The position numbers and the translations under genes were made by a program. Of a stretch of DNA of 64,000 nt, positions 43,797 through 52,225 are shown piece by piece; within the stretch, counting starts at the first letter, position 1, and the number at the start of each line of letters is the position of its first letter. The stretch covers positions 2,608,001 to 2,672,000 of the forward strand of contig NC_009656.1 of the NCBI RefSeq assembly GCF_000017205.1, read 5' to 3'. Below the pieces are notes generated by a model. The model did not search any database. It was not told the origin of the DNA and worked only from the letters and a program-made list of their open reading frames with translations. The stretch comes from Pseudomonas paraeruginosa PA7. GTDB lineage: Bacteria; Pseudomonadota; Gammaproteobacteria; Pseudomonadales; Pseudomonadaceae.

Positions 43797-45128
43797 TCAG
43801 TGCTTCGGTGCGTCGAGGGCGGCGTTGGCGCGAATGCACTCGGCGAAGTAATGCAGGCTGCGTTTCGGGGTCCGCGACAGGTCGTTGCGATCGACATGGA
43901 TGAGCCCGAAGCGCTTGGCGAAGCCCTGGGCCCACTCCCAGTTGTCGGTCGCCGACCAGTAGAACAGGCCTTTCAACCGAGCTCCTTCCGCCTGGGCGGC
44001 CTGGGCCGCTTTCAGGTAGCTGGCCAGGTATCCGATCCGCTGGTGATCCTCCACCACGCCGTCGCGAGGCGCGGGGTCCGGCACGGCGAAACCGGTCTCG
44101 GTGATGTACAGCTCGGGGGCGTCGTAGTCGCGGTGCAGCCTGAGGAGCATTTCGGTAAGGCCATCGGGCTCGACATGGAAATAGTCGGTGCGCGGCAACT
44201 GCGCTGGCGCTTCGCCCTGGGCGACGCCGAGGGAGCCGCCGCTGTCCGGGCGAACGTAGATGCGGCTGTAGTAGTTGAGGCCGAGGAAGTCCGGTTTCAC
44301 CGCGATCAGCTGCATGTCGCCTTCGCGCACCAGCGGTGCCACCAGCCGGTCGACGGGCGCCGGATAGCCCTTGCCGTAGAGGGGATCGACGAAGGCGCGG
44401 TTCCACAGTGCGTCCACCAGGTGGACCTGGGTGTCGTAGCGCTGCCCATGCTCGGCGCGCACCGGCTGCAGGTTCACCGTGGTACCGATGCGCGGCCGTC
44501 CCGGCAGGCTTGCCCGCAGGGCCTGGAACGCCAGGCCCTGGGCCAGGTTCTGGTGATGGATGGCGGCGAAGGCGGCACTCGCGGAGTCGAGTGCCGGGGC
44601 ATGGACCTGCGCGGCATAGCCGCGTAGCGCGACGCTGTTCGGTTCGTTGAGGACGATCCACTGGTCGATGCGATCGCCCAGCCTGTCGGCGACGACCTCG
44701 GCGTAGTCGGCGAAGCGCTGGCAGATGTCGCGATCACGGAAGTCGCCGGCCCAGGTCGGCACGTCCCAGTGGAACAGGGTCGGCCAGGGGGTCAGGCCGC
44801 GTTCGAGCATCGCATCGACCATCCGTTCGTAGACCTCCAGCCCCGCGGCGCTGGCCGGTCCAGGACCGTTCGGCTGCACCCGGGGCCAGGCGATGGAAAA
44901 GCGGAAAGCCTGGACGCCGGCGTCGGCAAGTAGGGCTAGGTCTTGCGGGTAGCGCTCTTCGAAACCCGTGCAGAGCGCATTGGTCGAGCCGTCCAGCACG
45001 CCGCCGCGCTCGTCGCAGAACAGGTCCCAGTTGCTGCGGCCGCGGCCGTTGCGGCTCTCGGTCTGGGCGGCCGAGGCGGCTACCCCCCAGATGAAACCGG
45101 GATTGAAGGGGGCGGGGGATGGCGTCAT
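43797..45128 (-). CDS. GH1-family beta-glycosidase
   Basis: The 443-residue enzyme has the (beta/alpha)8 GH1 pattern: FIWGVAASAAQTE at the start, FRFSIAWPRVQPNG, then the acid/base Glu E162 in VLNEPNS and the nucleophile Glu E344 in YITETGF. The usual ITENG is ITETG here (Asn to Thr). The presence of the acid/base Glu argues against a myrosinase. There is no signal peptide, so it should act in the cytoplasm on a glycoside brought in by the GPH transporter. An AAGGAG site precedes the ATG at 45128. It is the first gene of the minus-strand GH1-DUF1302-DUF1329 unit. Confidence 0.92.
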   Translation of the reverse strand: MTPSPAPFNPGFIWGVAASAAQTESRNGRGRSNWDLFCDERGGVLDGSTNALCTGFEERYPQDLALLADAGVQAFRFSIAWPRVQPNGPGPASAAGLEVYERMVDAMLERGLTPWPTLFHWDVPTWAGDFRDRDICQRFADYAEVVADRLGDRIDQWIVLNEPNSVALRGYAAQVHAPALDSASAAFAAIHHQNLAQGLAFQALRASLPGRPRIGTTVNLQPVRAEHGQRYDTQVHLVDALWNRAFVDPLYGKGYPAPVDRLVAPLVREGDMQLIAVKPDFLGLNYYSRIYVRPDSGGSLGVAQGEAPAQLPRTDYFHVEPDGLTEMLLRLHRDYDAPELYITETGFAVPDPAPRDGVVEDHQRIGYLASYLKAAQAAQAEGARLKGLFYWSATDNWEWAQGFAKRFGLIHVDRNDLSRTPKRSLHYFAECIRANAALDAPKH

Positions 45129-45487
45129 GGCAAGCTCCTTTTTTCTGGTTGTGTGGCGTGACGGTTCGACGCCGCTAGGCGCCGGGCGGGGAGACGAGAC
45201 GGAGAGGGCGCGTCGCGCCACGATGCTGGGCGAGGGAGGTGGCGCTCTCTGCTGTGGCGAACGGAGTGCGCGGAGGGAAGAGCGTCGGACATCTGGTTCC
45301 TGCCTTTCCGAGCCTGTTGTTGTTATTGCCCGTCCGATGCCGAGGCCGGCGGAAGAGGATGAGATCGGAGGGAGTCATTAAATTATCCGACCGGATAGAT
45401 ACCTGGCTGAAATGGTATTGTCAATGGGAGGGGACCTACGCCAGACTCCGGACCATCCAATCAGATGGGGCAGGTAGAAGCGGACCT
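45129..45487. promoter_or_regulatory. Divergent control region between GH1 and tetR
   Basis: The 359-base gap has no gene. It contains operator O5 and the GH1-operon promoter. A separate tetR promoter is not evident, but tetR autoregulation through O5 is likely. Confidence 0.7.
45381..45400. promoter_or_regulatory. TetR-type operator O5 on the GH1-operon promoter
   Basis: AATTATCCGACCGGATAGAT keeps the ATCC-N4-GGAT core. On the minus strand TTGACA (45424-45419) is 17 bases before TATCTA, which overlaps the operator, as at O2. Confidence 0.75.
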
Positions 45488-46105
45488 ATGAATCGACGAG
45501 TAGCCAAGCAGGAACGCAGCGAGCAGACCCGGACGGACATTCTGCAGACGGCGCTGGATCTCTTCTCGACGCGAGGGTTCGCCGCGGTGAGCCTGCGCGA
45601 CATCGCCGAGCGGGTAGGGGTCAACCACGCGATGATCCGCTATCACTTCGGCAGCAAGGAGGAGCTCTGGCGGGACAGCGCGGCCTATCTGTTCGAGCGC
45701 CTGGCCGAGGAGATTCCGGCTCCGGACCTGGCGAGCGAGGCGGATCCGGTGGCGGCGCTCAAGCGCTACATCAAGGACTACGTCCACTACTGCGCCCGGC
45801 ACCCGGAACACGCGCGCCTGATGGTGCAGGAGTCCATCGTGGCGTCGGACCGGCTGCAATGGGTGTCCGAGAACTACATCCGCCCCAATCATGCCCGGAC
45901 CCTGAAGCTGATCGAGGGCGCCAGCCTGCCTGCCGGGCTAACCGGGATGGACCCGGTCATGCTCCTGTACATGGTGGTGGCGATCGCCCAGATGCCCTAC
46001 CTGGTCACCGCCGAACTGCAGTTCTCCCACGAGCGCGATGTACTGACGAACGAAGCGATCGAGGCGCACGCCGACGCGGTGGTGAAATTCATCTTCCGTG
46101 ATTGA
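45488..46105 (+). CDS. TetR-family repressor of the sulfatase-glycosidase locus
   Basis: The 205-residue regulator has an N-terminal TetR helix-turn-helix (TDILQTALDLFSTRGFAAVSLRDIAERVGVNHAMIRYHFGSKEELW, about 16-62) and a C-terminal ligand-binding domain of the CecR-like size (FIFRD end). The ATG at 45488 is chosen because the HTH starts about 15 residues later. It is divergent from the GH1 operon. The shared 20-bp operators in the three control gaps of the locus fit a local repressor that also controls itself. The inducer, perhaps a sulfated glycoside or its product, is not known. Confidence 0.9.
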   Translation: MNRRVAKQERSEQTRTDILQTALDLFSTRGFAAVSLRDIAERVGVNHAMIRYHFGSKEELWRDSAAYLFERLAEEIPAPDLASEADPVAALKRYIKDYVHYCARHPEHARLMVQESIVASDRLQWVSENYIRPNHARTLKLIEGASLPAGLTGMDPVMLLYMVVAIAQMPYLVTAELQFSHERDVLTNEAIEAHADAVVKFIFRD

Positions 46106-46171
46106 GTGCCTGTCCGGACGGGCTACATGGAACGCAATGGACTGATATGCAAAGTTTTTTTCGCGCAGCGC

Positions 46172-46200
46172 TTGCCAAGGTCGGCGAATCCGTCCATAAT
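46172..46200 (+). promoter_or_regulatory. Probable sigma70 promoter upstream of tRNA-Cys
   Basis: TTGCCA (46172-46177), 17 bases, CATAAT (46195-46200). It would give a leader of roughly 110 bases before the tRNA. Confidence 0.6.
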
Positions 46201-46285
46201 TGCGTCCATTCCAGCGGTAAGTGACTTAAAACTCTTTTGAAATCAAAGAGTTATAAGGTCAAATTTATCCAGGAAAGAGAATTTC

Positions 46286-46310
46286 AGCGCCACGCCGATC
46301 GCGTGGCGCT
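46286..46310 (+). repeat. Leader hairpin before tRNA-Cys
   Basis: AGCGCCACGC-cgatc-GCGTGGCGCT has a perfect 10-bp stem and ends 9 bases before the tRNA. No T run follows, so it is not a terminator. It may guide tRNA 5' processing. Confidence 0.6.
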
Positions 46311-46319
46311 TCGTTCAAA

Positions 46320-46393
46320 GGCTGAGTAGCAGAGTGGTTATGCACCGGATTGCAAATCCGTGAACGCCGGTTCGATTCCGACCTCAGCCTCCA
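46320..46393 (+). tRNA. tRNA-Cys(GCA)
   Basis: The 74-base cloverleaf starts GGCTGAGTAGCAGAGTGG and ends CCTCCA. The anticodon loop ATTGCAAAT gives GCA. The T arm CCGGTTCGATTCCG is normal. A terminator follows at once. Confidence 0.98.
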
Positions 46394-46397
46394 ATAG

Positions 46398-46434
46398 AAA
46401 AGCCCCGTAGCTCAATGAGTTACGGGGCTTTTTT
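46398..46434 (+). terminator. Terminator of tRNA-Cys
   Basis: AAAGCCCCGTA-gctcaatgagt-TACGGGGCTTTTTT is a strong hairpin with a run of six T. Confidence 0.9.
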
Positions 46435-46691
46435 CTTTCCTTGCCCGGGCGAAGCCCCAAGGCTTCGCAGCGCCCCCGTTATCTGCGTGACGGCAAGCCG
46501 GCTGGATGATCGCCGGCATGCGCCCGGGCCGCTCGATCCGCTTGCAAGGGTTCGATCCGTTCGGTGCTTTTTACCTTTGCGCGCAGTTTCCTTGCGCGCA
46601 ACACGCCGAATTTTCCTGTTCCCGCGTAGCGGCAGCAGGCCGCGGCAGTTAGGATGCCTCGACCGCATCCCACTACAGGGAGAGTTTCCAT

Positions 46692-47135
46692 ATGCGCTCG
46701 CTTACACGAATGCTATGCGCCGGCCTGCTGCTCGGGAGCATGGCGAGCCAGGCAATCGCCGCAGGGATCGACGATATTTTCCACTCGCAGGATACCGACA
46801 AGGACGGCGCGCTTTCGCTCGAGGAGGCGCGCGCTGCCGCTCCGGAAGCTTTTCGCCGCCTTGATCGTGACGGCAATGGCATCGTCGACGCGGATGAAAT
46901 CGCGGCGAACATGGTTGCCGAGGCCGGGCCGGGGATGGTCATTCCGCCGGTGACACTGGCCGCGGTGTCGAAGAGCACTGTCGAGCTTTGGGATGGCAAC
47001 CGCGATGGCAAGGTCACCGGGCAGGAATATTCGGATTCGGCCGTCACCCTGCTGATGCTGGCCGATGCGGATGGCGACCGCCGGGTGACCCGCGAAGAGT
47101 TGCAGCGTTTTCGTGGTGAGCCCGCCGCTCGCTGA
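46692..47135 (+). CDS. Secreted EF-hand calcium-binding protein
   Basis: The 147-residue protein has a signal peptide (MRSLTRMLCAGLLLGSMASQAIAA) and four EF-hand-like loops: DTDKDGALSLEEA, DRDGNGIVDADEI, DGNRDGKVTGQEY and DADGDRRVTREEL. The first three keep the D-x-D/N-x-D/N-G pattern; the fourth has Arg in place of Gly and may bind weakly. It is probably periplasmic calcium storage or signalling. It is different in length from the EF-hand sensor EfhP known in PAO1, so I do not give it that name. The gene is followed by a terminator and is a single unit. Confidence 0.83.
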   Translation: MRSLTRMLCAGLLLGSMASQAIAAGIDDIFHSQDTDKDGALSLEEARAAAPEAFRRLDRDGNGIVDADEIAANMVAEAGPGMVIPPVTLAAVSKSTVELWDGNRDGKVTGQEYSDSAVTLLMLADADGDRRVTREELQRFRGEPAAR

Positions 47136-47150
47136 TGGAACTGCCGCCCC

Positions 47151-47175
47151 AAGCCCGGCCTTGTGCCGGGCTTTT
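47151..47175. terminator. Terminator between the EF-hand gene and the lipoprotein gene
   Basis: AAGCCCGGC-cttgt-GCCGGGCTTTT is a GC-rich hairpin with a T run. It lies between two convergent genes. Confidence 0.85.
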
Positions 47176-47261
47176 CGTTTCCGCCGGTGGCGTGCCGTGG
47201 GACGTCCGCGCCTGGCCGATCGGGGCGGCGCTGTTCGGCGCGGTAGTTCGGGGCGGCTCGC

Positions 47262-48302
47262 TTACCTGCCTGTCCGCTTCAGGGAGACCGGAAGACCCCA
47301 GGTCAGGTCCTGCATGCCTTCCTCGCCAAGGATCCGGGTCTTCATCGGTTGGATGCGGGCGAGCACCTGGCGGCCTGTCTCGGTCAGCGTCGGCTGCTCG
47401 CGAGCGATGAATTTCTTCGTCAGTTCCATCGGTGCCGGTCTCATGTAGACCTGGATGTCCTTCAGGGCACACTGGATATTCTGCGTGTCTACCGCCCTGC
47501 AACTTTTCCTGTCGTAGCTCACCGCCGGGGTCTTCAGGTGGAAGCGATCGCTGAGCAGGATCTGCCCGGGCTGTATGGTGAAGGACAGCGGGGCGTGGGC
47601 GTCGGGTATCTGCGCCTGCAGTTTGATGGACGGGACATCCTTGATCTTCGTGCCTTCGGTCCAGCCGCCGTCCGAGACTTTTTCCCGCTGGCTGTATTGC
47701 TGCGCGCTCCAGCCTACGCACTGGCCGGAGGCGACGTGCACGGCGTTGCAGACGTTCTGCGTGTAGGTATTGTCGGCATAGGCCGCATCGCGCCAGTAAT
47801 TCTCCTTGACGAAGGTGCGATACAGCACGGCGGACAGGTTCACCAGGCCCTGCGGGCTGGCTTTCGGTTGCCCCTTGGGAGCCTCGACCTGGGCCAGGGT
47901 GCTGTCGATCCTGTAGTCGATCCCGCCAGACAGCAGGTAGGTCCCCGGCGGGACGATGTTGACCTCGAGGAAGTCCCACAGGTAGACGGCGTCCTTGATC
48001 TTCTCCAGGTCGTTGTTGGCGAAGGCCTGCATGTAGGCGATCCCGGGCACGTCCTTGTTCTTGAAGATGACCCGGTGCGAGTAGCTGGAAAGGTCGGTGA
48101 CGCTCTTGTTGGGCATGAGCGCCGGCACCAGCACCACGGACATGCCCTCGCGGGTAGCCTCGTCGAGCATGTCCAGGAGCTGGTTGGTGGGGTTCTGCTG
48201 GGGGCTGCCGAGTCCGGTTCCGCCGAGAGGCGCACAGGCCGCCAGGAAGCCTGCGGGGGCCAGGAACGCGAAGGGGGTCAGACGCTGGGCGAGCGTTTTC
48301 AT
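47262..48302 (-). CDS. Predicted lipoprotein of unknown function
   Basis: The 346-residue protein has a lipoprotein signal: a hydrophobic stretch ending in the lipobox L-A-A-C (about residues 21-24), then APLGG. Residue +2 is Ala, which favours outer-membrane sorting. The mature part is a mix of beta strands with PPGTYLLSGGIDYRI and LSFTIQPGQILLSDRFHL, two similar 'extract or display' strand patterns, and three later cysteines. I do not recognise the family. It is convergent with the EF-hand gene and divergent from the CheD/CNF-like gene; the gap between starts is 200 bases. An AAGGA site precedes the ATG. Confidence 0.8.
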   Translation of the reverse strand: MKTLAQRLTPFAFLAPAGFLAACAPLGGTGLGSPQQNPTNQLLDMLDEATREGMSVVLVPALMPNKSVTDLSSYSHRVIFKNKDVPGIAYMQAFANNDLEKIKDAVYLWDFLEVNIVPPGTYLLSGGIDYRIDSTLAQVEAPKGQPKASPQGLVNLSAVLYRTFVKENYWRDAAYADNTYTQNVCNAVHVASGQCVGWSAQQYSQREKVSDGGWTEGTKIKDVPSIKLQAQIPDAHAPLSFTIQPGQILLSDRFHLKTPAVSYDRKSCRAVDTQNIQCALKDIQVYMRPAPMELTKKFIAREQPTLTETGRQVLARIQPMKTRILGEEGMQDLTWGLPVSLKRTGR

Positions 48303-48502
48303 AAGATATCCTTATCCATACGAAACAATGACGGAGTGCGAACACAGGGAGAATCGTACTGTACTTCCCAAGCCCCAAAAAAGGGGGGGCCAGCATCGCC
48401 TGGCCGCCCCGGCACTCGCCAGGTGCGAGGCTTTCTCGCAAGTTGCGGAATACCAGGCCATGCATTGCTGCCGGTTCGACATCGAGGCAGAACGAGATCG
48501 GG

Positions 48503-49102
48503 ATGGTATCCCGGCGCAAGGCAGCCCGGCGGAGGGAGACACTGTTCACCACCGGCCTGAACCCGTGCATCGGTGTGCTGCTGTGGGACGATAACTGGAT
48601 AGTGCTGGGCCATTTGCAGGACTCCAGCAGAGGATCGTTCGAAAAGTCTTACCAAGCGGTGTTGGAAAAGATGCGCGCGGATTCCGCAGGCTCATCGGTC
48701 GTCTATGGGGGGATCGCCTATCACCGGCATTATGATGACAGCAGCATCGATCATCGGGAGACACTCAGGAATTTCCTTCGCCTCAATGGGGTCGTGGTCC
48801 AGACCGACTCGGTGGGAAGCAACGAGGATGCTGACTCGCCTTCGCTGAGAGTGGCTATCTCACGCTCCTCGAAATATCTCCATCCACAGATCAGGACGGC
48901 CCTGAAAAGATCGGCTGAACGCTTCCCCGACGATGCGGTTCCAAAGCCGCTCCAGGTGGCCAGGAGCGGCCAGTACGCCGGTCGGGTCCCGCTCAATGGC
49001 GCTCCTGCCATCGCGCTGGTGAGCGGTCAGAACACGGTGGAAACCTTCGACTATGGCAACTTCACTGACAAGATGAAGAAGAATGCACGGTACGCCCTGT
49101 AG
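48503..49102 (+). CDS. Unknown protein with CheD/CNF-type deamidase-like features
   Basis: This 199-residue protein is not a recognised family member. Its N-terminal half resembles the CheD/CNF glutamine-deamidase fold: a Cys (C22 in GLNPCIGVLLWDD) followed by a His (H37 in IVLGHL) at +15, the same spacing as C866-H881 in CNF1. Later VYGGIAYHRHYDDSSIDHRETLRNFL then VVVQTDSVGS resembles the CheD order of GGA, helix, and D-VGG strand. Against this, the pair is preceded by N-P instead of the usual G-S. Start: the ATG at 48503; an in-frame TTG at 48443 also exists, and neither has a strong ribosome site. Confidence 0.6.
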   Translation: MVSRRKAARRRETLFTTGLNPCIGVLLWDDNWIVLGHLQDSSRGSFEKSYQAVLEKMRADSAGSSVVYGGIAYHRHYDDSSIDHRETLRNFLRLNGVVVQTDSVGSNEDADSPSLRVAISRSSKYLHPQIRTALKRSAERFPDDAVPKPLQVARSGQYAGRVPLNGAPAIALVSGQNTVETFDYGNFTDKMKKNARYAL

Positions 49103-49270
49103 AACCGCTGTCTCGGGCCTCGCCCGGATCGGATCCCTCGGTCATTCGTGATTTCCGATCAAATCTATTTTACCGCTCCGCCACTTTTTCCTCTTCCCGC
49201 GCCTGACTAACCTGCCGGTCCTTCAAGTGCGGGCGCCCGGCGCCCGTGTTATCCCTTCAAGGCGAACTTC

Positions 49271-49861
49271 ATGAAAAACATTCTTCTGCTCAATGGCGGC
49301 AAACGCTTCGCCCATTCCGACGGCCGCCTCAACCAGACCCTGCACGAGGTTGCCCTGGCCCACCTGGATCGTCGCGGTTTCGATGTCTGCGAGACCTTCA
49401 TCGATGGCGGCTACGACATCCAGGAAGAACTGGGCAAGTTCCTCCGCGCGGACGTGGTGATCTACCAGATGCCCGGCTGGTGGATGGGCGCGCCGTGGAC
49501 AGTGAAACGCTATATCGACGAGGTGTTCACGGCAGGACACGGTAGTCTCTATGCCAACGATGGTCGTACGCGTTCCGACCATTCCCAGAAATACGGCAGT
49601 GGTGGGCTGGTCAGGGGCAAGCGCTACATGCTCTCGCTGACCTGGAACGCCCCGCAGCAGGCATTCGACGAACCGGATGATTTCTTCGAAGGAAAGGGCG
49701 TCGATGCGGTGTACTTCCCCTTTCACAAGGCCAACCAGTTCCTCGGGATGTCCGGCTTGCCGACCTTCCTGGCGGTGGACGTGATGAAGCGTCCGGATGT
49801 GCCGGCGACGGTGGCCGCCTATGAAGCGCATCTGGACAGGGTATTCGGCAACGCCGCTTGA
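49271..49861 (+). CDS. MdaB-family NAD(P)H quinone oxidoreductase
   Basis: The 196-residue flavodoxin-fold enzyme starts MKNILLLNGGKRFAHSDGRLNQTLHE and has the MdaB signature YQMPGWWMGAPWTVKRYIDEVFTAGHG, which binds FAD. Members reduce quinones by two electrons and protect against redox stress; PAO1 PA2580 is such an enzyme, by memory. The length is standard. It has no operon partner: kynA begins 320 bases later. Confidence 0.9.
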   Translation: MKNILLLNGGKRFAHSDGRLNQTLHEVALAHLDRRGFDVCETFIDGGYDIQEELGKFLRADVVIYQMPGWWMGAPWTVKRYIDEVFTAGHGSLYANDGRTRSDHSQKYGSGGLVRGKRYMLSLTWNAPQQAFDEPDDFFEGKGVDAVYFPFHKANQFLGMSGLPTFLAVDVMKRPDVPATVAAYEAHLDRVFGNAA

Positions 49862-50181
49862 AGTCGGGGCGGCTCCCGTGGCTTGTCGTCGGAGACGAGG
49901 GCGGACCGGGTGTGGTGTCGAACGATGCCGGCAAGCGATCCGGTTCCGGGCGTTTACCCGGCGCGTCGGGGCTGGTCTTAAATTCGAATTTTCCCCCGAT
50001 CCGTCGAATTTGCTTTCATGAAGAACCGCCCGATCCGGCCGGTTTGCACGAATATTCGATTGGGCGCATCGTAAAATGAGCCCGCTTCGAGCGATTCGAA
50101 GCCACCCCGACAATGCCGCTGGCAGGATCGGTCCCGGCTCCCGGTGCCGCGAACGCCTGCCGCCGAATTCAGGAGATTCAC
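49862..50181. other. 320-base gap between the quinone reductase and kynA
   Basis: No gene is seen. The right part is AT-richer and holds a CAGGAG ribosome site for kynA. An Lrp-type control of kynA is possible, but no site could be confirmed by eye. Confidence 0.4.
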
Positions 50182-51048
50182 ATGTGTCCTTGCCCTCACT
50201 CCCAGGCCCAGGGAGAAACGGACGGAGAGGCTGAGTGGCATAACGCCGCGCTGGACTTCACCCATGCCATGAGCTACGGCGACTACCTGAGGCTGGACAA
50301 GGTCCTCGATGCCCAGTTCCCGCTGTCGCCCGACCACAACGAGATGCTGTTCATCATCCAGCACCAGACCTCGGAACTCTGGATGAAGCTGATGCTGCAT
50401 GAGCTGCGAGCCGCCCGCGAGCACGTCAGGAGCGGCAAGCTGGGGCCGGCGCTGAAGATGCTGGCCAGGGTCTCGCGGATCTTCGACCAACTGGTGCATG
50501 CCTGGGCGGTGCTGGCTACCATGACACCGACGGAGTACAACACCATCCGTCCCTACCTGGGCCAGTCGTCCGGCTTCCAGTCCTACCAGTACCGCGAGAT
50601 CGAATTCATCCTCGGCAACAAGAACGCCACCCTGCTCAAACCTCATGCCCATCGACCGGAGCTGCTGGCAGCCCTGGAGCAGGCCCTGCACACGCCGTCG
50701 CTGTACGACGAGGCGCTCCGCCTGATGGCCGCCCAGGGGCTGCCGGTGAGCCAGGAGCGGCTCGCCCGGGAGGCGGCCGCCGGCACCCGCTACGAGGCGT
50801 CGGTGGAGGAGGCGTGGCGGCAGGTCTACCAGGCGCCGGAGCGCTACTGGGACCTGTACCAGCTGGCGGAAAAGCTGATCGATCTCGAGGATTCGTTCCG
50901 CCAGTGGCGCTTCCGCCACGTGACCACGGTGGAGCGCATCATCGGTTTCAAGCCCGGTACCGGCGGCACCGACGGGGTGGGCTATCTGCGCAGCATGCTC
51001 GATACCATTCTGTTCCCCGAGCTGTGGCGGCTGCGTTCCAGCCTGTAG
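50182..51048 (+). CDS. kynA: Tryptophan 2,3-dioxygenase
   Basis: KynA (288 residues) is the heme enzyme that opens tryptophan to N-formylkynurenine, the first step to anthranilate, which feeds PQS synthesis. Family motifs are present: [20 protein letters not shown], then [24 protein letters not shown], whose histidines and Tyr lie around the substrate site, and [18 protein letters not shown]. The proximal heme His region [19 protein letters not shown] is intact. The ATG at 50182 has CAGGAG; the upstream ATG at 50113 gives an atypical extension. kynB and kynU are elsewhere. Confidence 0.96.
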   Translation: MCPCPHSQAQGETDGEAEWHNAALDFTHAMSYGDYLRLDKVLDAQFPLSPDHNEMLFIIQHQTSELWMKLMLHELRAAREHVRSGKLGPALKMLARVSRIFDQLVHAWAVLATMTPTEYNTIRPYLGQSSGFQSYQYREIEFILGNKNATLLKPHAHRPELLAALEQALHTPSLYDEALRLMAAQGLPVSQERLAREAAAGTRYEASVEEAWRQVYQAPERYWDLYQLAEKLIDLEDSFRQWRFRHVTTVERIIGFKPGTGGTDGVGYLRSMLDTILFPELWRLRSSL

Positions 51049-51057
51049 TGCCGGGAT

Positions 51058-51079
51058 AGGCGCAGCGTGCTGCTGCGCC

Positions 51080-51080
<1 letters not shown>
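51058..51080. terminator. Hairpin between convergent kynA and GNAT genes
   Basis: AGGCGCAGC-gtgct-GCTGCGCCT is a perfect 9-bp hairpin that ends at the GNAT stop codon. It has no T run, so Rho-independent termination is uncertain. Confidence 0.45.
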
Positions 51081-51649
<569 letters not shown>

Positions 51650-51654
51650 CTAGC

Positions 51655-52092
51655 TCAAGTCATCGGGGGTAGCCGGCGCTTCACCGGAGACTTCTTGACG
51701 ATGGCGGTATTGGTTTCCGCGTAGCCGTTGACCCGGTCCAACAGCGTGTCGAGCTGCTCCATCGAACGGACCTGGAGGCGGGCGATGAAACAGTCGTCGC
51801 CCGTGACCTTGTCGCATTCGGTGAATTCGGCGATCTCCTGGATCTGCCGTTCGACTTCGTGCAGCTTGCCGGGCAGGGGACGGATGCGCACGATCGCCTG
51901 GAACTGGTAGCCGAAGCAGCGGGGGTCGACGTCCAGGGTATAGCCGCGGATCACGCCTCGTTCCTCCAGCTTGCGCAGGCGTTCGGCGACGCTCGGGGCG
52001 GACAGCCCACCGATCTGGGCGAGAGCCTTGAGGGACAGCCGGGAATCGCCCATGAGGGCGTTGATCAGGCGTTGGTCGATATCGTCGATCAT
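51655..52092 (-). CDS. Lrp/AsnC-family transcriptional regulator
   Basis: The 145-residue regulator has an N-terminal winged HTH (DIDQRLINALMGDSRLSLKALAQIGGLSAPSVAERLRKLEERGVIRGY, about 4-52) and the C-terminal AsnC ligand domain (KLHEVERQIQEIAEFTECDKVTGDDCFIARLQVRS). Feast/famine regulators of this size usually sense an amino acid. A longer open frame runs to 52467, but the family start MIDDIDQRLINAL fixes the ATG at 52092. It is divergent from the EamA transporter gene, a common arrangement for amino acid exporters. Confidence 0.92.
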   Translation of the reverse strand: MIDDIDQRLINALMGDSRLSLKALAQIGGLSAPSVAERLRKLEERGVIRGYTLDVDPRCFGYQFQAIVRIRPLPGKLHEVERQIQEIAEFTECDKVTGDDCFIARLQVRSMEQLDTLLDRVNGYAETNTAIVKKSPVKRRLPPMT

Positions 52093-52225
52093 TTTCGTCT
52101 CGAAAGGTTTTTCGCCAGGATAACCTCGATAAAAAAGCACGCGACTCACTTTTGCCTTTTCCATGCGCTGGAGAGGCGGCGAGTGGCCTCGGATAATCAT
52201 AGGCCTGTCTTGCGGGAGAGTGCTC

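Noticed and set aside
43797-45128. A myrosinase (glucosinolate-cleaving GH1) linked to glucosinolate sulfatases
   Set aside because: Myrosinases of plants lack the acid/base Glu, but E162 is present in N-E-P here, so an ordinary retaining beta-glycosidase is more likely.
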